This document shows positions 34,922-44,410 of a DNA stretch of 64,000 nucleotides, one piece after another (position 1 is the stretch's first letter; the number at the start of each line of letters is the position of its first letter). The DNA lies in NCBI GenBank assembly GCA_964571845.1, contig CAZNDM010000074.1, forward strand, positions 1 through 64,000, written 5' to 3'. The stretch is from WFZT01 sp964571845 (GTDB lineage: Bacteria; Hydrothermota; Hydrothermia; B15-G9; WFZT01). The notes under the pieces are model-generated. The model worked only from the letters and a program-made list of their open reading frames with translations. It searched no databases and had not been told where the DNA came from. Position numbers and translations under genes: made by a program.

Positions 34922-35941
34922 ATGGTATTCCAGACAATCTGGTTTATTCTTGTAACAGTTTTATTTATTGGGTTCTTCTTCCTTGAAGGATTTGATTATG
35001 GAGTGGGAATTCTTCTCCCATTCCTTGGGAAGAAGGATGAAGAGAGAAGGGCCATAATAAATGCTATTGGTCCATTTTGGGATGGAAACGAGGTCTGGTT
35101 AATAACTGCCGGTGGTGCACTTTTTGCATCTTTTCCACAGGTTTACGCAACGCTGTTCAGTGGTTTCTATCTTGCTCTCTTCTTGATTCTCCTGGGGCTC
35201 ATAGTCAGGGGTGTGTCCTTTGAGTTTAGAAGCAAGCTGGAAAGCTCTTCCTGGAGAAATTTCTGGGATTGGATGAACTTCCTGGGGAGCTTTCTTGCTG
35301 CTCTTCTCTGGGGTGTAGCTGTTGGAAATCTTATCCGTGGTGTACCGATTGACGAGAAAATGTATTATCACGGTGGACTACTCGGGCTAATCAGCGTATT
35401 TACACTCATTGCAGGGATAACTTTTGTTCTGTTGTTTGCCTATCACGGAGCAAATTTCCTTTCACTCAAACTCGATGGTGAAATGGCCGAAAGAGCAAAG
35501 GCAACTGCCAGGAAACTCTGGATCTGGGTTGTAATTTTCGCTGTAATCTTCATTCTGTGGTCACTTTTCGGCACTCCATACTTCACAAAGGGAGCAGTTC
35601 CAGGATTATCATTCCTTGCTGCCGCACTTGCTGCTATCTCACTACTTATCTCCGGGTTCAGAGCCATGCAGGGTAGAAGTGGATGCGCCTTTTTCTGGAG
35701 TGCACTTACTATCGTCTTCGCTACAGTAATGGTTTTCGCGGGTCTCTACCCAAGAATCATGATCTCCACGCTCAATCCAGCATGGAGTCTTACAATTTCT
35801 AATGCCTCAGCCAGTCAGTACACCTTGAAAACCATGACTATTGTGGCAGTAATTCTCGTTCCAATTGTACTCCTTTATCAAATCTGGACATACAGGGTTT
35901 TTAAAGACAGGATCAGTACGAAGAGCGAAATGGAATACTGA
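34922..35941 (+). CDS. cydB: Cytochrome bd quinol oxidase subunit II
   Basis: 339 residues, about 8 membrane helices. It starts MVFQTIWFILVTVLFIGFF, with FFLEGFDYGVGILLPF and GPFWDGNEVWLI, both family signatures. Needed for stable assembly of the CydA hemes. AAGGAGG precedes the ATG. Followed after 7 nt by a perfect GC-rich hairpin that probably separates cydAB from cydDC transcripts. Confidence 0.95.
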   Translation: MVFQTIWFILVTVLFIGFFFLEGFDYGVGILLPFLGKKDEERRAIINAIGPFWDGNEVWLITAGGALFASFPQVYATLFSGFYLALFLILLGLIVRGVSFEFRSKLESSSWRNFWDWMNFLGSFLAALLWGVAVGNLIRGVPIDEKMYYHGGLLGLISVFTLIAGITFVLLFAYHGANFLSLKLDGEMAERAKATARKLWIWVVIFAVIFILWSLFGTPYFTKGAVPGLSFLAAALAAISLLISGFRAMQGRSGCAFFWSALTIVFATVMVFAGLYPRIMISTLNPAWSLTISNASASQYTLKTMTIVAVILVPIVLLYQIWTYRVFKDRISTKSEMEY

Positions 35942-35948
35942 TAGGATA

Positions 35949-35985
35949 GAGAGGGGGGCGAAGCCTCTGGCTTCGCCCCCCTCTC
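35949..35985. terminator. GC-rich perfect hairpin 2 (17-bp stem, TCT loop)
   Basis: Arms GAGAGGGGGGCGAAGCC (35949-35965) and exact complement (35969-35985). It begins 7 nt after the cydB stop with no T-tract following. Likely 3' end of cydAB. Confidence 0.7.
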
Positions 35986-36070
35986 CTCACCCCCCAACCC
36001 TCGCTTTATCCTCCATGGTCCCACCCCATGAACAAAAAGATGCTCTCCCATCCTCAAAACTCATCTTCTT

Positions 36071-36076
36071 TATAAT
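36071..36076 (+). promoter_or_regulatory. -10 box before cydD, leaderless
   Basis: TATAAT ends 8 nt before the ATG at 36085; there is no convincing -35 and no ribosome site. It suggests cydDC can be transcribed apart from cydAB. Confidence 0.4.
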
Positions 36077-36084
36077 TTACCCAC

Positions 36085-37812
36085 ATGAAAATTGATAAAC
36101 GTCTGTTCAAAGAAATAAGAAAGTACAAATTATCACTGATCTCAACCACTATCCTCAGTTTTTTAATTGGGGTACTGATTGTACTACAGGCACGATACTT
36201 CAGCAAAATTGTCAATTTAGCATTTCTAAAAAAATACTCCTTAAAACAACTTTATCCACTCATACTTCTTCTCGTTGTCATAATTATTCTCAGAGCAGTG
36301 GCTCTGTATTTGAACTCGGTAGTGACGACAAACATCTCCATTAAAACGAGACACAATCTCAGAAAACGTCTCATCAAAAAAATTGTATCTCTCGGACCTT
36401 CTTTTACCAGCAAGGAACTAACAGGAGAGTTAACAACTACCCTTACAGAGGGAATAGAAAAACTTGATCCCTATATCAGGGAATACATTCCCCAAATCAT
36501 TCTCACGGCAGTAATTCCAATTATGGTACTGTTTTTTGTGTTTCCACGTGACTTTTACACAGGGTTAATTTTCATTATCACTGCTCCCCTCATTCCCTTT
36601 TTCATGTATTTGATAGGACTCGCAGCCGAAAAAATCACCAAAAAGCAGTGGGAAACTCTGAGCAAGATGAGTGCCTATCTGCTGGATGTCATCCAGGGGC
36701 TCACAACATTGAAAGTTCTTAATCGTTCGAAGGAAGAGAAGGAAAGACTGAAACGTACCGTCGAGGAATTCCGTAAGACGACGATCAGTGTGCTTAAAGT
36801 AGCATTTATATCCGCTCTCACACTGGAACTGATAGCGACTCTCAGCACGGCCATTGTGGCAGTTGAAATTGGACTGAGATTGCTTTACGGCAAACTGGCC
36901 TTTGAACAGGCCTTTTTTATACTGCTACTTGCACCTGAGTTTTACACGCCATTCCGTCAGCTCGGCGCAAAATTTCATTCTGGCATGGCAGGAGTTGAAG
37001 CAGCAAATAGAATTTACCAGATCCTATCGATCCAGAATCATGAAACTCATAACCAACTGAAAAAAATAGATTTTAACAACCGCATCCTGTTTAAAGAAGT
37101 CAAATTCTCTTACGGAGATAGAGAGGCTCTTCGTGGAATCAATTTTGAACTAAGAAAGGGAGAGAAGATTGCCCTTGTTGGGCCGACAGGGGCCGGAAAA
37201 TCTACAATAGCCAGCCTGTTGTTAAAATTTATTACGCCTGACGAGGGAGAAGTCTTTGTAGATTCAACTCCACTCTCCACAATCTGTGGAGATACATGGA
37301 GACAACTTATTTCATGGGTTCCTCAGTCACCATACATTTTCAACACCACTATTATGGAGAACATCCTGATTGCACGTCCTGGTGCAACCTATGAAGAAGT
37401 CGTTGAGGCAGCCAAAGCGGCTCACGCACATGAATTCATTACCAAACTTAAATACGGTTATAAAACAATTGTGGGAGAGAGGGGCGCAAAATTAAGTGGT
37501 GGTCAGGCCCAAAGAATAGCTATTGCACGGGCTTTTTTAAAAAACTCACCTATATTGATTCTTGATGAGGCAACTGCTAATCTCGATCCAGAGATAGAAA
37601 GGATGATCACCGATGCCACCTACAGGCTGTTACAGTCTAAAACTGCTCTGATAATAGCCCACAGGATCAGTACCATCTTCAAAGCAGACAGGATTATAGT
37701 CCTTGAAAATGGAAAAATAGTTGAGCAGGGAACTCACGAGTTACTCATGAAAAGAGGCAAGTTATATCCCAGGCTCGTTAAAAAATACAGGGGAGAATAT
37801 GAAAACCTTTAG
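36085..37812 (+). CDS. cydD: ABC exporter CydD-like
   Basis: 575-residue half-transporter: six membrane helices (about 15-300) and an ATPase domain with Walker A GPTGAGKST near 367, ABC signature LSGGQAQR and Walker B ILILDEAT. With CydC it exports reduced thiols (cysteine/glutathione) or handles heme, and is needed for cytochrome bd assembly. Position directly after cydAB supports the name. It overlaps the next gene by 14 nt. Confidence 0.88.
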   Translation: MKIDKRLFKEIRKYKLSLISTTILSFLIGVLIVLQARYFSKIVNLAFLKKYSLKQLYPLILLLVVIIILRAVALYLNSVVTTNISIKTRHNLRKRLIKKIVSLGPSFTSKELTGELTTTLTEGIEKLDPYIREYIPQIILTAVIPIMVLFFVFPRDFYTGLIFIITAPLIPFFMYLIGLAAEKITKKQWETLSKMSAYLLDVIQGLTTLKVLNRSKEEKERLKRTVEEFRKTTISVLKVAFISALTLELIATLSTAIVAVEIGLRLLYGKLAFEQAFFILLLAPEFYTPFRQLGAKFHSGMAGVEAANRIYQILSIQNHETHNQLKKIDFNNRILFKEVKFSYGDREALRGINFELRKGEKIALVGPTGAGKSTIASLLLKFITPDEGEVFVDSTPLSTICGDTWRQLISWVPQSPYIFNTTIMENILIARPGATYEEVVEAAKAAHAHEFITKLKYGYKTIVGERGAKLSGGQAQRIAIARAFLKNSPILILDEATANLDPEIERMITDATYRLLQSKTALIIAHRISTIFKADRIIVLENGKIVEQGTHELLMKRGKLYPRLVKKYRGEYENL

Positions 37813-39529
37813 AAGATTATTAAATTTTGTGAGACCCTTTGTAATCAATATGCTTGGTGCAACGTCTCTTGGAGTGGCGACCATACTTTCCAGTATTGGA
37901 CTAATGGCAACTTCTGCATATATCATCGCAAGTGCTGCCCTCCACCCTGCACTTTACACACTTCAGCTCGCAATTACAGGGGTCAGATTTTTCGGAATCT
38001 CACGCGGGATTTTTAGATACTTTGAAAGGTTAATTTCCCACAACGTCACCTTCAAAATTCTGGGACACATGAGAGTATGGTTTTATGAAAAAATTGAACC
38101 CCTTGCACCTGCCAGACTCACATCCTTTCAATCTGGAGACATCCTCTCAAGAATTGTATCTGACATCGAAACTCTCGAAAATCTCTTTGTCAGAGTTTTG
38201 TATCCACCATTTGTATTTGTTTTTGTTTTGATACTCGTGTCTGTTTTTATGGGTTTATTCAATTTTAAATTTGTAATAGTGCTTGGTACCTTCATGATCG
38301 TGGGGGCAATCATGATCCCGGTTATCTCATTCTATGCTGCTAAGAGAGACGGCAGACTACTGCTGACGCACAGGGGTAACCTTTATAAAAAAATCGTTGA
38401 CACAATCGATGGACTCCCGGACCTCCTTGTCTCTGGTTTCCAGTCCATACAGCTCAGGAGAATAGATAATTCCTCGAAGGAGCTTTCAAAATCTGAGAAG
38501 AAAATGGGTTATATTGAAGGTGTGGAAAATGCACTTCTTCTCCTGGTCTCAAGTTTAGGGGCAATAAGTGTATTAATTGTTGCTATAAAACTCACAGAAA
38601 TTGGCAAACTTAGAGGAGTTATGATCGCCGTACTATCGCTTACAGCCCTCACCGCATTTGAAGCAATCATTCCATTACCAGGAGCTGCAAAACTCCTGGA
38701 AAGTGTTATTGAAGCCGGAAATAGATTGTTCGAAATCGTTGATCAAAAACCTGCTGTTGAAGACCCTCCACACCCGAAAAAACCACCTGAGAAATTTGAA
38801 ATTTCTATAAATGACCTCTCTTTTTCTTATTCACCTGATATACCTGCTCTTAAAGGCATTACTTTTACCGTCAGGGAAGGTGGTAAAATAGCAATAGTTG
38901 GGCCAAGTGGTGCTGGAAAATCGACTATAGCCCATATACTTGTGAGATTCTGGGATTACGATTCCGGAAGTGTAAAAATTGGAGGCACAGAATTAAAATT
39001 CCTATCCCAGCAAACTGTTCGCTCACTCATAAGCCTGATGACGCAAAGAACTTATCTTTTTACAGGTACAATCAAAGAAAATCTCCTCCTTGCAAAACCT
39101 GATGCTTCTGAAAAGGAAATTATTGAAGCATCAAAACTTGCAAAACTTCATAACTTTGTCCAGTCTCTACCCGGTGGATATGATACCCCGGTGGGAGAAT
39201 ATGGCGAATTTTTAAGTGGCGGTGAGCGACAAAGGGTCGCACTCGCACGAATTATCTTAAAAAATAGTCCTATTATTGTACTCGATGAACCAACTTCAAA
39301 TCTTGATCCGATTACTGAGAGAGCTATTCTGGACGATATCTTTAAAAATCTTCAAGAAAAAACCGTTATCTTTATAACTCACAGGCTTAGTCACATGGAG
39401 ATGATGGACGAAATTATTGTTCTGAAGAATGGTGAGATTATGGAAAAGGGTAAACACGATGAGCTCATGAAATTAAAGGGTCTTTACTGGAAAATGTGGA
39501 CTTTACAGCAAGAAATGCTCGTTGCATGA
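37799..39529 (+). CDS. cydC: ABC exporter CydC-like
   Basis: 576-residue partner of CydD: N-terminal membrane domain and ATPase with Walker A GPSGAGKST near 368, signature LSGGERQR and IIVLDEPTSNLD. Heterodimeric half-transporter. Its 5' end lies inside cydD (14-nt overlap), so translation is coupled. Confidence 0.88.
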   Translation: MKTFRRLLNFVRPFVINMLGATSLGVATILSSIGLMATSAYIIASAALHPALYTLQLAITGVRFFGISRGIFRYFERLISHNVTFKILGHMRVWFYEKIEPLAPARLTSFQSGDILSRIVSDIETLENLFVRVLYPPFVFVFVLILVSVFMGLFNFKFVIVLGTFMIVGAIMIPVISFYAAKRDGRLLLTHRGNLYKKIVDTIDGLPDLLVSGFQSIQLRRIDNSSKELSKSEKKMGYIEGVENALLLLVSSLGAISVLIVAIKLTEIGKLRGVMIAVLSLTALTAFEAIIPLPGAAKLLESVIEAGNRLFEIVDQKPAVEDPPHPKKPPEKFEISINDLSFSYSPDIPALKGITFTVREGGKIAIVGPSGAGKSTIAHILVRFWDYDSGSVKIGGTELKFLSQQTVRSLISLMTQRTYLFTGTIKENLLLAKPDASEKEIIEASKLAKLHNFVQSLPGGYDTPVGEYGEFLSGGERQRVALARIILKNSPIIVLDEPTSNLDPITERAILDDIFKNLQEKTVIFITHRLSHMEMMDEIIVLKNGEIMEKGKHDELMKLKGLYWKMWTLQQEMLVA

Positions 39530-39645
39530 AATTCAAAATCGAACGTTCTAAAAAATCTTCATGTGTAACCAACGAAAATGCCAGCAACAATACAGAATTT
39601 TTAAACACACGATGGGCTCCATAAAAAAGTTTTGGACCTGTCCAC

Positions 39646-39674
39646 TTGACGTGGTGGGATAGGCTTGATAACAT
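39646..39674 (+). promoter_or_regulatory. Promoter of the PH-like/yggS operon, near-leaderless
   Basis: -35 TTGACG (39646-39651), 17-bp spacer, -10 TAACAT (39669-39674), then just 6 nt to the ATG at 39681. The gap after cydC (39530-39645) otherwise shows nothing. Confidence 0.6.
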
Positions 39675-39680
39675 AAAGCC

Positions 39681-40100
39681 ATGGGTAATCGAATCTCCTG
39701 GAAAATCCTACCTGCAAGAGATAAGAAAAAATTTTCTATCTTTATCTTTACTGTCTCCGGGTTTACAATCCTCGTGTATTTCGTGGCCGGGATTTATTGG
39801 GCCCTTTTCTCTCTTGTAGTACTTCTTGCTTCTCTATTTCAGTTTTACACACCCACAGAGTACATCCTTGACGACGACGGAATCATTATAAAAAGACCTC
39901 TATATACCATGAGAAAAAACTGGAGCGAGTTTAGACGTGTGGTTGAAACAAAAAGCGGCATTTTTCTTTCACCCTTTTCAAGACCATCGAGACTTGATAG
40001 TTTCAGAGGTGTACACTTATTAATTCAAAATAAAGAAAAGCACGATGTCATTGAGTTTATCAAAAGGAAAATTCACCATGACGATAAAGGAAAGAATTAA
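39681..40100 (+). CDS. Small membrane protein with PH-like C-terminal domain
   Basis: 139 residues: two hydrophobic segments (about 18-38 and 40-55) and a C-terminal beta-rich domain (TEYILDDDGIIIKRP near 60-74, then KNWSEFRRV) that resembles bacterial PH-like membrane proteins. No catalytic motif is visible. First gene of the yggS-yggT-divIVA cluster; its 3' end overlaps yggS by 23 nt. Function unknown; the neighbours suggest division or envelope. Confidence 0.55.
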   Translation: MGNRISWKILPARDKKKFSIFIFTVSGFTILVYFVAGIYWALFSLVVLLASLFQFYTPTEYILDDDGIIIKRPLYTMRKNWSEFRRVVETKSGIFLSPFSRPSRLDSFRGVHLLIQNKEKHDVIEFIKRKIHHDDKGKN

Positions 40101-40755
40101 AATCCTCCGAGAAAAAATAGCTGATGCTCTTGAAAAAGCTGGACGTTCAAATGAAGAGATAACGGTGGTTGGTGTAACAAAGGGTATTGATATTGAAAGA
40201 ATAATCGAGGGCATAAAACTCGGAATACATATCCTTGGAGAAAATAGAGTTCAGGAAGCAAGAGAAAAGATCCCCCTCATAAATCTTCCATGTCAATGGC
40301 ATCTTATCGGGCATCTTCAGAAAAACAAGGTCAAATATGCAGTTAAACTTTTCGACATGATTCAGTCTGTTGATAGTATAGAACTTGCCGGGCTCCTCAA
40401 TAAAAAACTCAATAAAAAAATTGATATACTCATCGAGGTGAATACATCTGGTGAACCACAAAAATTCGGTATAGCACCTGAAAAATTACCTGCTCTAATT
40501 GATAGTATACTGGGAATGGAAAATCTTAACCTGCTCGGTTTGATGACAGTTGGGCCCTATCCTGTTGAAGAATACAGATCCAGGAAGGCTTTTTCACTTT
40601 TGAGAGAGCTTCGTGATAACATGGAGAGACGTTTCAAAGTCAAATTGCCCATTCTTTCCATGGGAATGACAGAGGACTTTGAATACGCTATACTTGAAGG
40701 TGCAAATATGCTGCGTATCGGTAGAGGCATATATGGTGAAAGAAACTACCCATAG
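40078..40755 (+). CDS. yggS: YggS-family PLP homeostasis protein
   Basis: 225-residue pyridoxal-phosphate-binding single-domain TIM barrel. PLP lysine is K35 in ITVVGVTKG; further motifs are LGENRVQEA, WHLIGHLQKNK, VNTSGE and the phosphate site RIGRGIYGER. It buffers PLP and affects amino-acid pools. Start at ATG 40078 matches the family N-terminus; the upstream in-frame ATG would add residues encoded by the previous gene. yggS-yggT-divIVA is a conserved order (ylmE-ylmG-divIVA in Gram-positives). Confidence 0.93.
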   Translation: MTIKERIKILREKIADALEKAGRSNEEITVVGVTKGIDIERIIEGIKLGIHILGENRVQEAREKIPLINLPCQWHLIGHLQKNKVKYAVKLFDMIQSVDSIELAGLLNKKLNKKIDILIEVNTSGEPQKFGIAPEKLPALIDSILGMENLNLLGLMTVGPYPVEEYRSRKAFSLLRELRDNMERRFKVKLPILSMGMTEDFEYAILEGANMLRIGRGIYGERNYP

Positions 40756-40765
40756 GAGGTAAGGA

Positions 40766-41068
40766 ATGTTCGTATTCTCAAACTTTCTTATTGCCCTTGC
40801 AAGAGTTATTGACATATTTCTAAATCTTTACATGTGGGTCATTATCATAAGAGCCTTGATTTCATGGGTTAATCCAGACCCGTTCAACCCGATTGTACGT
40901 TTTTTGAGGAACGTAACGGATCCATTTTTAAACTGGATCAGACGCACATTGAGACTGGGCTACTTTGGGGGAATTGATATATCTCCACTTATAGCCATTT
41001 TTATCATATACTTTTTGAGATATTTTGTGGTAAATACTTTAATAGAAATAGCCGCCAGAATGAGGTGA
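40766..41068 (+). CDS. yggT: YggT/YlmG-family membrane protein
   Basis: 100 residues with two membrane helices around the motif YMWVIIIRALISWVNPDPFNP, the family hallmark. Implicated in envelope organisation and division in other bacteria. Good ribosome site (AGGAGG) in the 10 nt after yggS. Confidence 0.92.
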   Translation: MFVFSNFLIALARVIDIFLNLYMWVIIIRALISWVNPDPFNPIVRFLRNVTDPFLNWIRRTLRLGYFGGIDISPLIAIFIIYFLRYFVVNTLIEIAARMR

Positions 41069-41071
41069 GTC

Positions 41072-41650
41072 ATGAAACTTTCACCACTTGAAGTAAAAAA
41101 GAGAGAATTCAAGACAAAAATGAGGGGGTACGATCCCCAGGAAGTGAGGGCATTTCTCGAAATGGTCTCACGGGACATGGAAGATACAGAGAGGGAGATA
41201 CGCGAGCTTTACGAAAAGATGGAAGAAATGCAGAAACTTCTTGATCACTATAAAGAGATGGAAGAGACAATAAAATCGGCCATGATGACCGCCCAGAAGG
41301 CGGCTGAGGATATGAAAAACAACGCTGAGCGTGAAGCTGAATTAATCGTTGAAAAGGCTCGTGTTCAGGCACAGGAAATAATTTCACAAGCCCAGAAAGA
41401 GCATGATGAACTCCTTAACTCACTTGAAAGCAAAAAATCCCGACTCGAAAATGAAATTAAGATGCTTGAAAGGAAGAGAAGAGCAATTCTCGAAGACCTT
41501 TACAATACTCTGAATCTCCACCTTGGTCTTGTAAAGGAAGAATTTGAAAAAGAAAAATTGAATCTCCTTGAAGGAGAAGAGGAGGTTAAAGATGTCAGAT
41601 CTCAAGAAGAAGATACTGGAAGCAGTGAACTTTCTGAAACAGGAGATTGA
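41072..41650 (+). CDS. divIVA: DivIVA-domain protein
   Basis: 192 residues. The N-terminal lipid-binding DivIVA domain reads LSPLEVKKREFKTKMRGYD then EVRAFL; a long coiled coil follows (about 35-160) ending in an acidic tail. It likely marks curved membrane or poles, consistent with its place after yggT. The last 59 nt overlap the phosphorylase gene in another frame, and the tail encodes that gene's ribosome site. Confidence 0.9.
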   Translation: MKLSPLEVKKREFKTKMRGYDPQEVRAFLEMVSRDMEDTEREIRELYEKMEEMQKLLDHYKEMEETIKSAMMTAQKAAEDMKNNAEREAELIVEKARVQAQEIISQAQKEHDELLNSLESKKSRLENEIKMLERKRRAILEDLYNTLNLHLGLVKEEFEKEKLNLLEGEEEVKDVRSQEEDTGSSELSETGD

Positions 41651-42413
41651 TGAATCACCAACAATAGGTATAATCCTTGGTTCAGGACTCGGTGGCCTCG
41701 CCGATGAAATGGAGAAATTGAAGGAAATTAAGTACTGGGAAATTCCAAACTTCCCCGTTTCCACTGTTAAAGGTCATGAAGGTAAACTGATCTATGGAAA
41801 ATTATCAGGAAAAACTGTCCTCGCTATGCAGGGGCGATTTCATTATTATGAGGGATACTCCATGCAGGAGGTCACATTTCCTGTCCGTGTTATGAAATTT
41901 CTTGGTGTAAAAACCCTTATTGTCTCAAATGCATCAGGTGGGGTTAATCCAAGATTCGAGCCGGGTGATATTATGCTCATATGGGATCACATTAACTTGA
42001 TGCCTGAAAATCCTCTCCGCGGAAAAAATGATGAAACTCTTGGGCCAAGATTTCCATCCATGCATAATGCTTATGACAAAGATTTGATTAAACTGACAGA
42101 AAGTGTGGCATTTAACCTCGGAATTAAGGTTGTGCGGGGCGTTTACGTCGCTCTCCAAGGCCCAAATCTTGAAACCCCCTCAGAATACAATTTCGTAAGA
42201 GTCATTGGCGGCGACGCTGTGGGCATGTCCACGGTTCCTGAAGTCATTGTGGCAAATCACATGGGGATGAAAGTCCTTGGAATATCTGTCATAACAAATG
42301 TTGCAGACCCTTATAATCCAAAGCCAACAACCCATGAGGAGGTCCTTGAAGTGGCCTCCGTTGCCGAGAAAAATCTGACAAAATTAATTAAAGGAGTACT
42401 CGAAAAAATTTAA
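41592..42413 (+). CDS. Purine nucleoside phosphorylase (trimeric, class II)
   Basis: Splits purine nucleosides with phosphate into base and ribose 1-phosphate. 273 residues. Motifs: GIILGSGLGGLAD (phosphate loop), GHEGKL, GRFHYYEGY, SNASGGVN and QGPNLETPSEY; the base-binding Asn is in ISVITNVA. I chose ATG 41592 because GAGGAGG lies directly ahead; an earlier in-frame ATG at 41568 has none. An MTA phosphorylase is less likely given the SNASGG and VITN motifs. Confidence 0.9.
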   Translation: MSDLKKKILEAVNFLKQEIDESPTIGIILGSGLGGLADEMEKLKEIKYWEIPNFPVSTVKGHEGKLIYGKLSGKTVLAMQGRFHYYEGYSMQEVTFPVRVMKFLGVKTLIVSNASGGVNPRFEPGDIMLIWDHINLMPENPLRGKNDETLGPRFPSMHNAYDKDLIKLTESVAFNLGIKVVRGVYVALQGPNLETPSEYNFVRVIGGDAVGMSTVPEVIVANHMGMKVLGISVITNVADPYNPKPTTHEEVLEVASVAEKNLTKLIKGVLEKI

Positions 42414-42433
42414 ATTCAGGTGGTGATCTCTGA

Positions 42434-43708
42434 ATGACCTATTTTAAAAAAATTATCAATTTTTTCATAACACGTGCTGGAGTTTCAATCTTAATTGCCG
42501 GGATTCTCGGTGCAAATTACATTCTTATACCCATGGACGATGTACAGAATGACCACCTGCGGGCTTATGGAATCGCATACAATGTACTGAGGAAAGGAGT
42601 TAAAGTCGATTGGCTGCTGAATTACCGTGGTGGTAGCTTCATGATGAAAGATTTACCCTCCATTGAAAAGATGTGTGACGTCCTTGGAGTGACATATAAG
42701 GTGATAAGCGAGGCCGATGTAGCTTCAATCTATAAAACCATCGAAGAAAATAATATGAATGACGTGGTTCTCGAAAAAGCTCCAAAAATTGCCGTCTACA
42801 TTCCTCCTTATGCCGAACCGTGGGATGACGCTGTAACTCTCGCCCTCGAATATGCCCAGATCCCTTACGACAGAATCTATGACGACGAAATACTTGAAGG
42901 GAAACTATCAAATTACGAATGGCTGCACGTACACCATGAAGATTTTACCGGTCAATTTGGCAAATTTTATGCAAGTTATAGAAACACGGAATGGTATCAG
43001 AGACAGGTAAAGATGGATACTGAGACGGCCCATAGATGGGGATTTAAAAAAGTATCAAAACTCAAGCTCGCAGTCGCTGAAAAAATTAAACAGTACATAT
43101 ACCGCGGTGGTTTCCTCTTTGCTATGTGCTCTGCTCCAATAACTCTGGATATTGCTCTCGCTGCGCACAACACAGACATCGTTCCCGCTGTCTTCGACGG
43201 CGACCCTGTAGATCCGAATTATCAGAAAAAACTTGATTTTAAAAATACTCTGGCGTTTACAAACTTTCATATCATTACAAATCCATATATTTACGAGCAT
43301 TCTGATATTGATGTAACACGTGAAGCGGCCATGCGCGGACCAAACACATATTTCACACTCTTCGATTTTTCTGCGAAATACGATCCAATCCCTACAATGT
43401 TGACACAGGATCATACAAGGGTCATCAAAGAATTCCTTGGACAGGATACTGGATTTAGAAGATCAAAATTGAAAGACAACGTCGTTATTCTCGCAATGGT
43501 CAAAGGAACCGATGAAGTCAAGTATCTTTATGGAAACTACGGTAAAGGGTTCTTCGCATTTCTCGGTGGACATGATCCTGAAGATTATCAGCATTTTATT
43601 GGTGATCCCCCAACGAGACTTGAACTACATAGAAATTCGCCAGGCTATAGGCTGATCCTGAACAATGTCCTTTTCCCCGCTGCTCGCAAAAAACCATTGA
43701 AAACATAA
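42434..43708 (+). CDS. GATase1-like membrane-anchored protein (often mislabelled asparagine synthetase B)
   Basis: 424 residues with an N-terminal membrane anchor or signal (about 10-32, ending NYILIPMDD). The body has conserved stretches: LLNYRGGSF, KIAVYIPPYAEPWDD, EWLHVHHEDFTGQ and a nucleophile-elbow-like FLFAMCSAP near 233-241. Family members in FCB-type genomes are often called asparagine synthetase B, but there is no N-terminal Ntn glutaminase and no ATP pyrophosphatase loop. A periplasmic GATase1-like fold is the best structural guess; function unknown. 20 nt after the phosphorylase, with a GGTGGTGATC site. Confidence 0.6.
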   Translation: MTYFKKIINFFITRAGVSILIAGILGANYILIPMDDVQNDHLRAYGIAYNVLRKGVKVDWLLNYRGGSFMMKDLPSIEKMCDVLGVTYKVISEADVASIYKTIEENNMNDVVLEKAPKIAVYIPPYAEPWDDAVTLALEYAQIPYDRIYDDEILEGKLSNYEWLHVHHEDFTGQFGKFYASYRNTEWYQRQVKMDTETAHRWGFKKVSKLKLAVAEKIKQYIYRGGFLFAMCSAPITLDIALAAHNTDIVPAVFDGDPVDPNYQKKLDFKNTLAFTNFHIITNPYIYEHSDIDVTREAAMRGPNTYFTLFDFSAKYDPIPTMLTQDHTRVIKEFLGQDTGFRRSKLKDNVVILAMVKGTDEVKYLYGNYGKGFFAFLGGHDPEDYQHFIGDPPTRLELHRNSPGYRLILNNVLFPAARKKPLKT

Positions 43709-44067
43709 TATGGATCTGGACACCCTCACTATGAAGACTAATAATCATAATTTCCCTTTATTTTGATATCTTTCTGTAGACTACTCTGTATGTTCCGGAT
43801 TAGAATCATCTGTATACAAAAGGAAATTTTGACCAGTTGATAAAACTGAGCGCCAAATTCTCTAAAAACACCCTACAGATGACAAGTTTATGAAACTAAT
43901 CAGTCCCGTTTAAAGGTGTTAAAAACAGGTTCACGAAATTCCAAAACGTGAGTAACCTTTATGTTGAATTCCGGCGGGGGAAGTAGGGTGCATTTAAGCC
44001 AGACTTAACATCATCTCTTTTCGCATCAAATCTTGAGGACTTCATCTGTCAACACTTAAAAACGGAA

Positions 44068-44410
44068 GTTCGAAAAATATTTTACCGGTAATCACTTCCC
44101 CTTTCACTTTGCTAAAAAACTCCCTTCCTTTTCCCTCCCTGCTTGCGAAAAGACCCACCTATAGTCTCGCCTTCCACTTCGTGGAAGGGGATCGAGGTTG
44201 AAACCAATTCTGGTATCAGGGCAGTGTTTATCAGTCATTGAAGGGGTGTGATAAAAGATCCATCACTTGTCTCTGTCAATATCCTACTGTAAATTCTATC
44301 ACCTTTCCCCTCGCCTTTATTCTTCCTCGACAGTGCTAAATGCACCGCATGGTAGAAGGTTAAAGAATTACATTCTCTTTTTCCAAAGCTTTTTTCAGCC
44401 AGCCTTACAT
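44068..44410 (-). repeat. Dispersed hairpin-rich non-coding element, copy B
   Basis: Minus strand. The tail (44111-44068) matches copy A (6393-6435) at 40 of 44 aligned positions. A second stretch (about 44398-44310) aligns with A 6245-6320 at a lower but clear level, including AACCT and GGAAGAATAAAGG-like blocks. An inserted or duplicated middle contains the 8-bp hairpin CCTTCCAC/GTGGAAGG (44170-44188). Boundaries are approximate. Confidence 0.6.

Noticed and set aside
39550..39651. 33-codon frame MCNQRKCQQQ... upstream of the PH-like gene
   Set aside because: No ribosome site, and its end covers the -35 box of the next gene.
42434..43708. Asparagine synthetase B
   Set aside because: The database-style label does not fit: no N-terminal cysteine glutaminase and no ATP pyrophosphatase motif.
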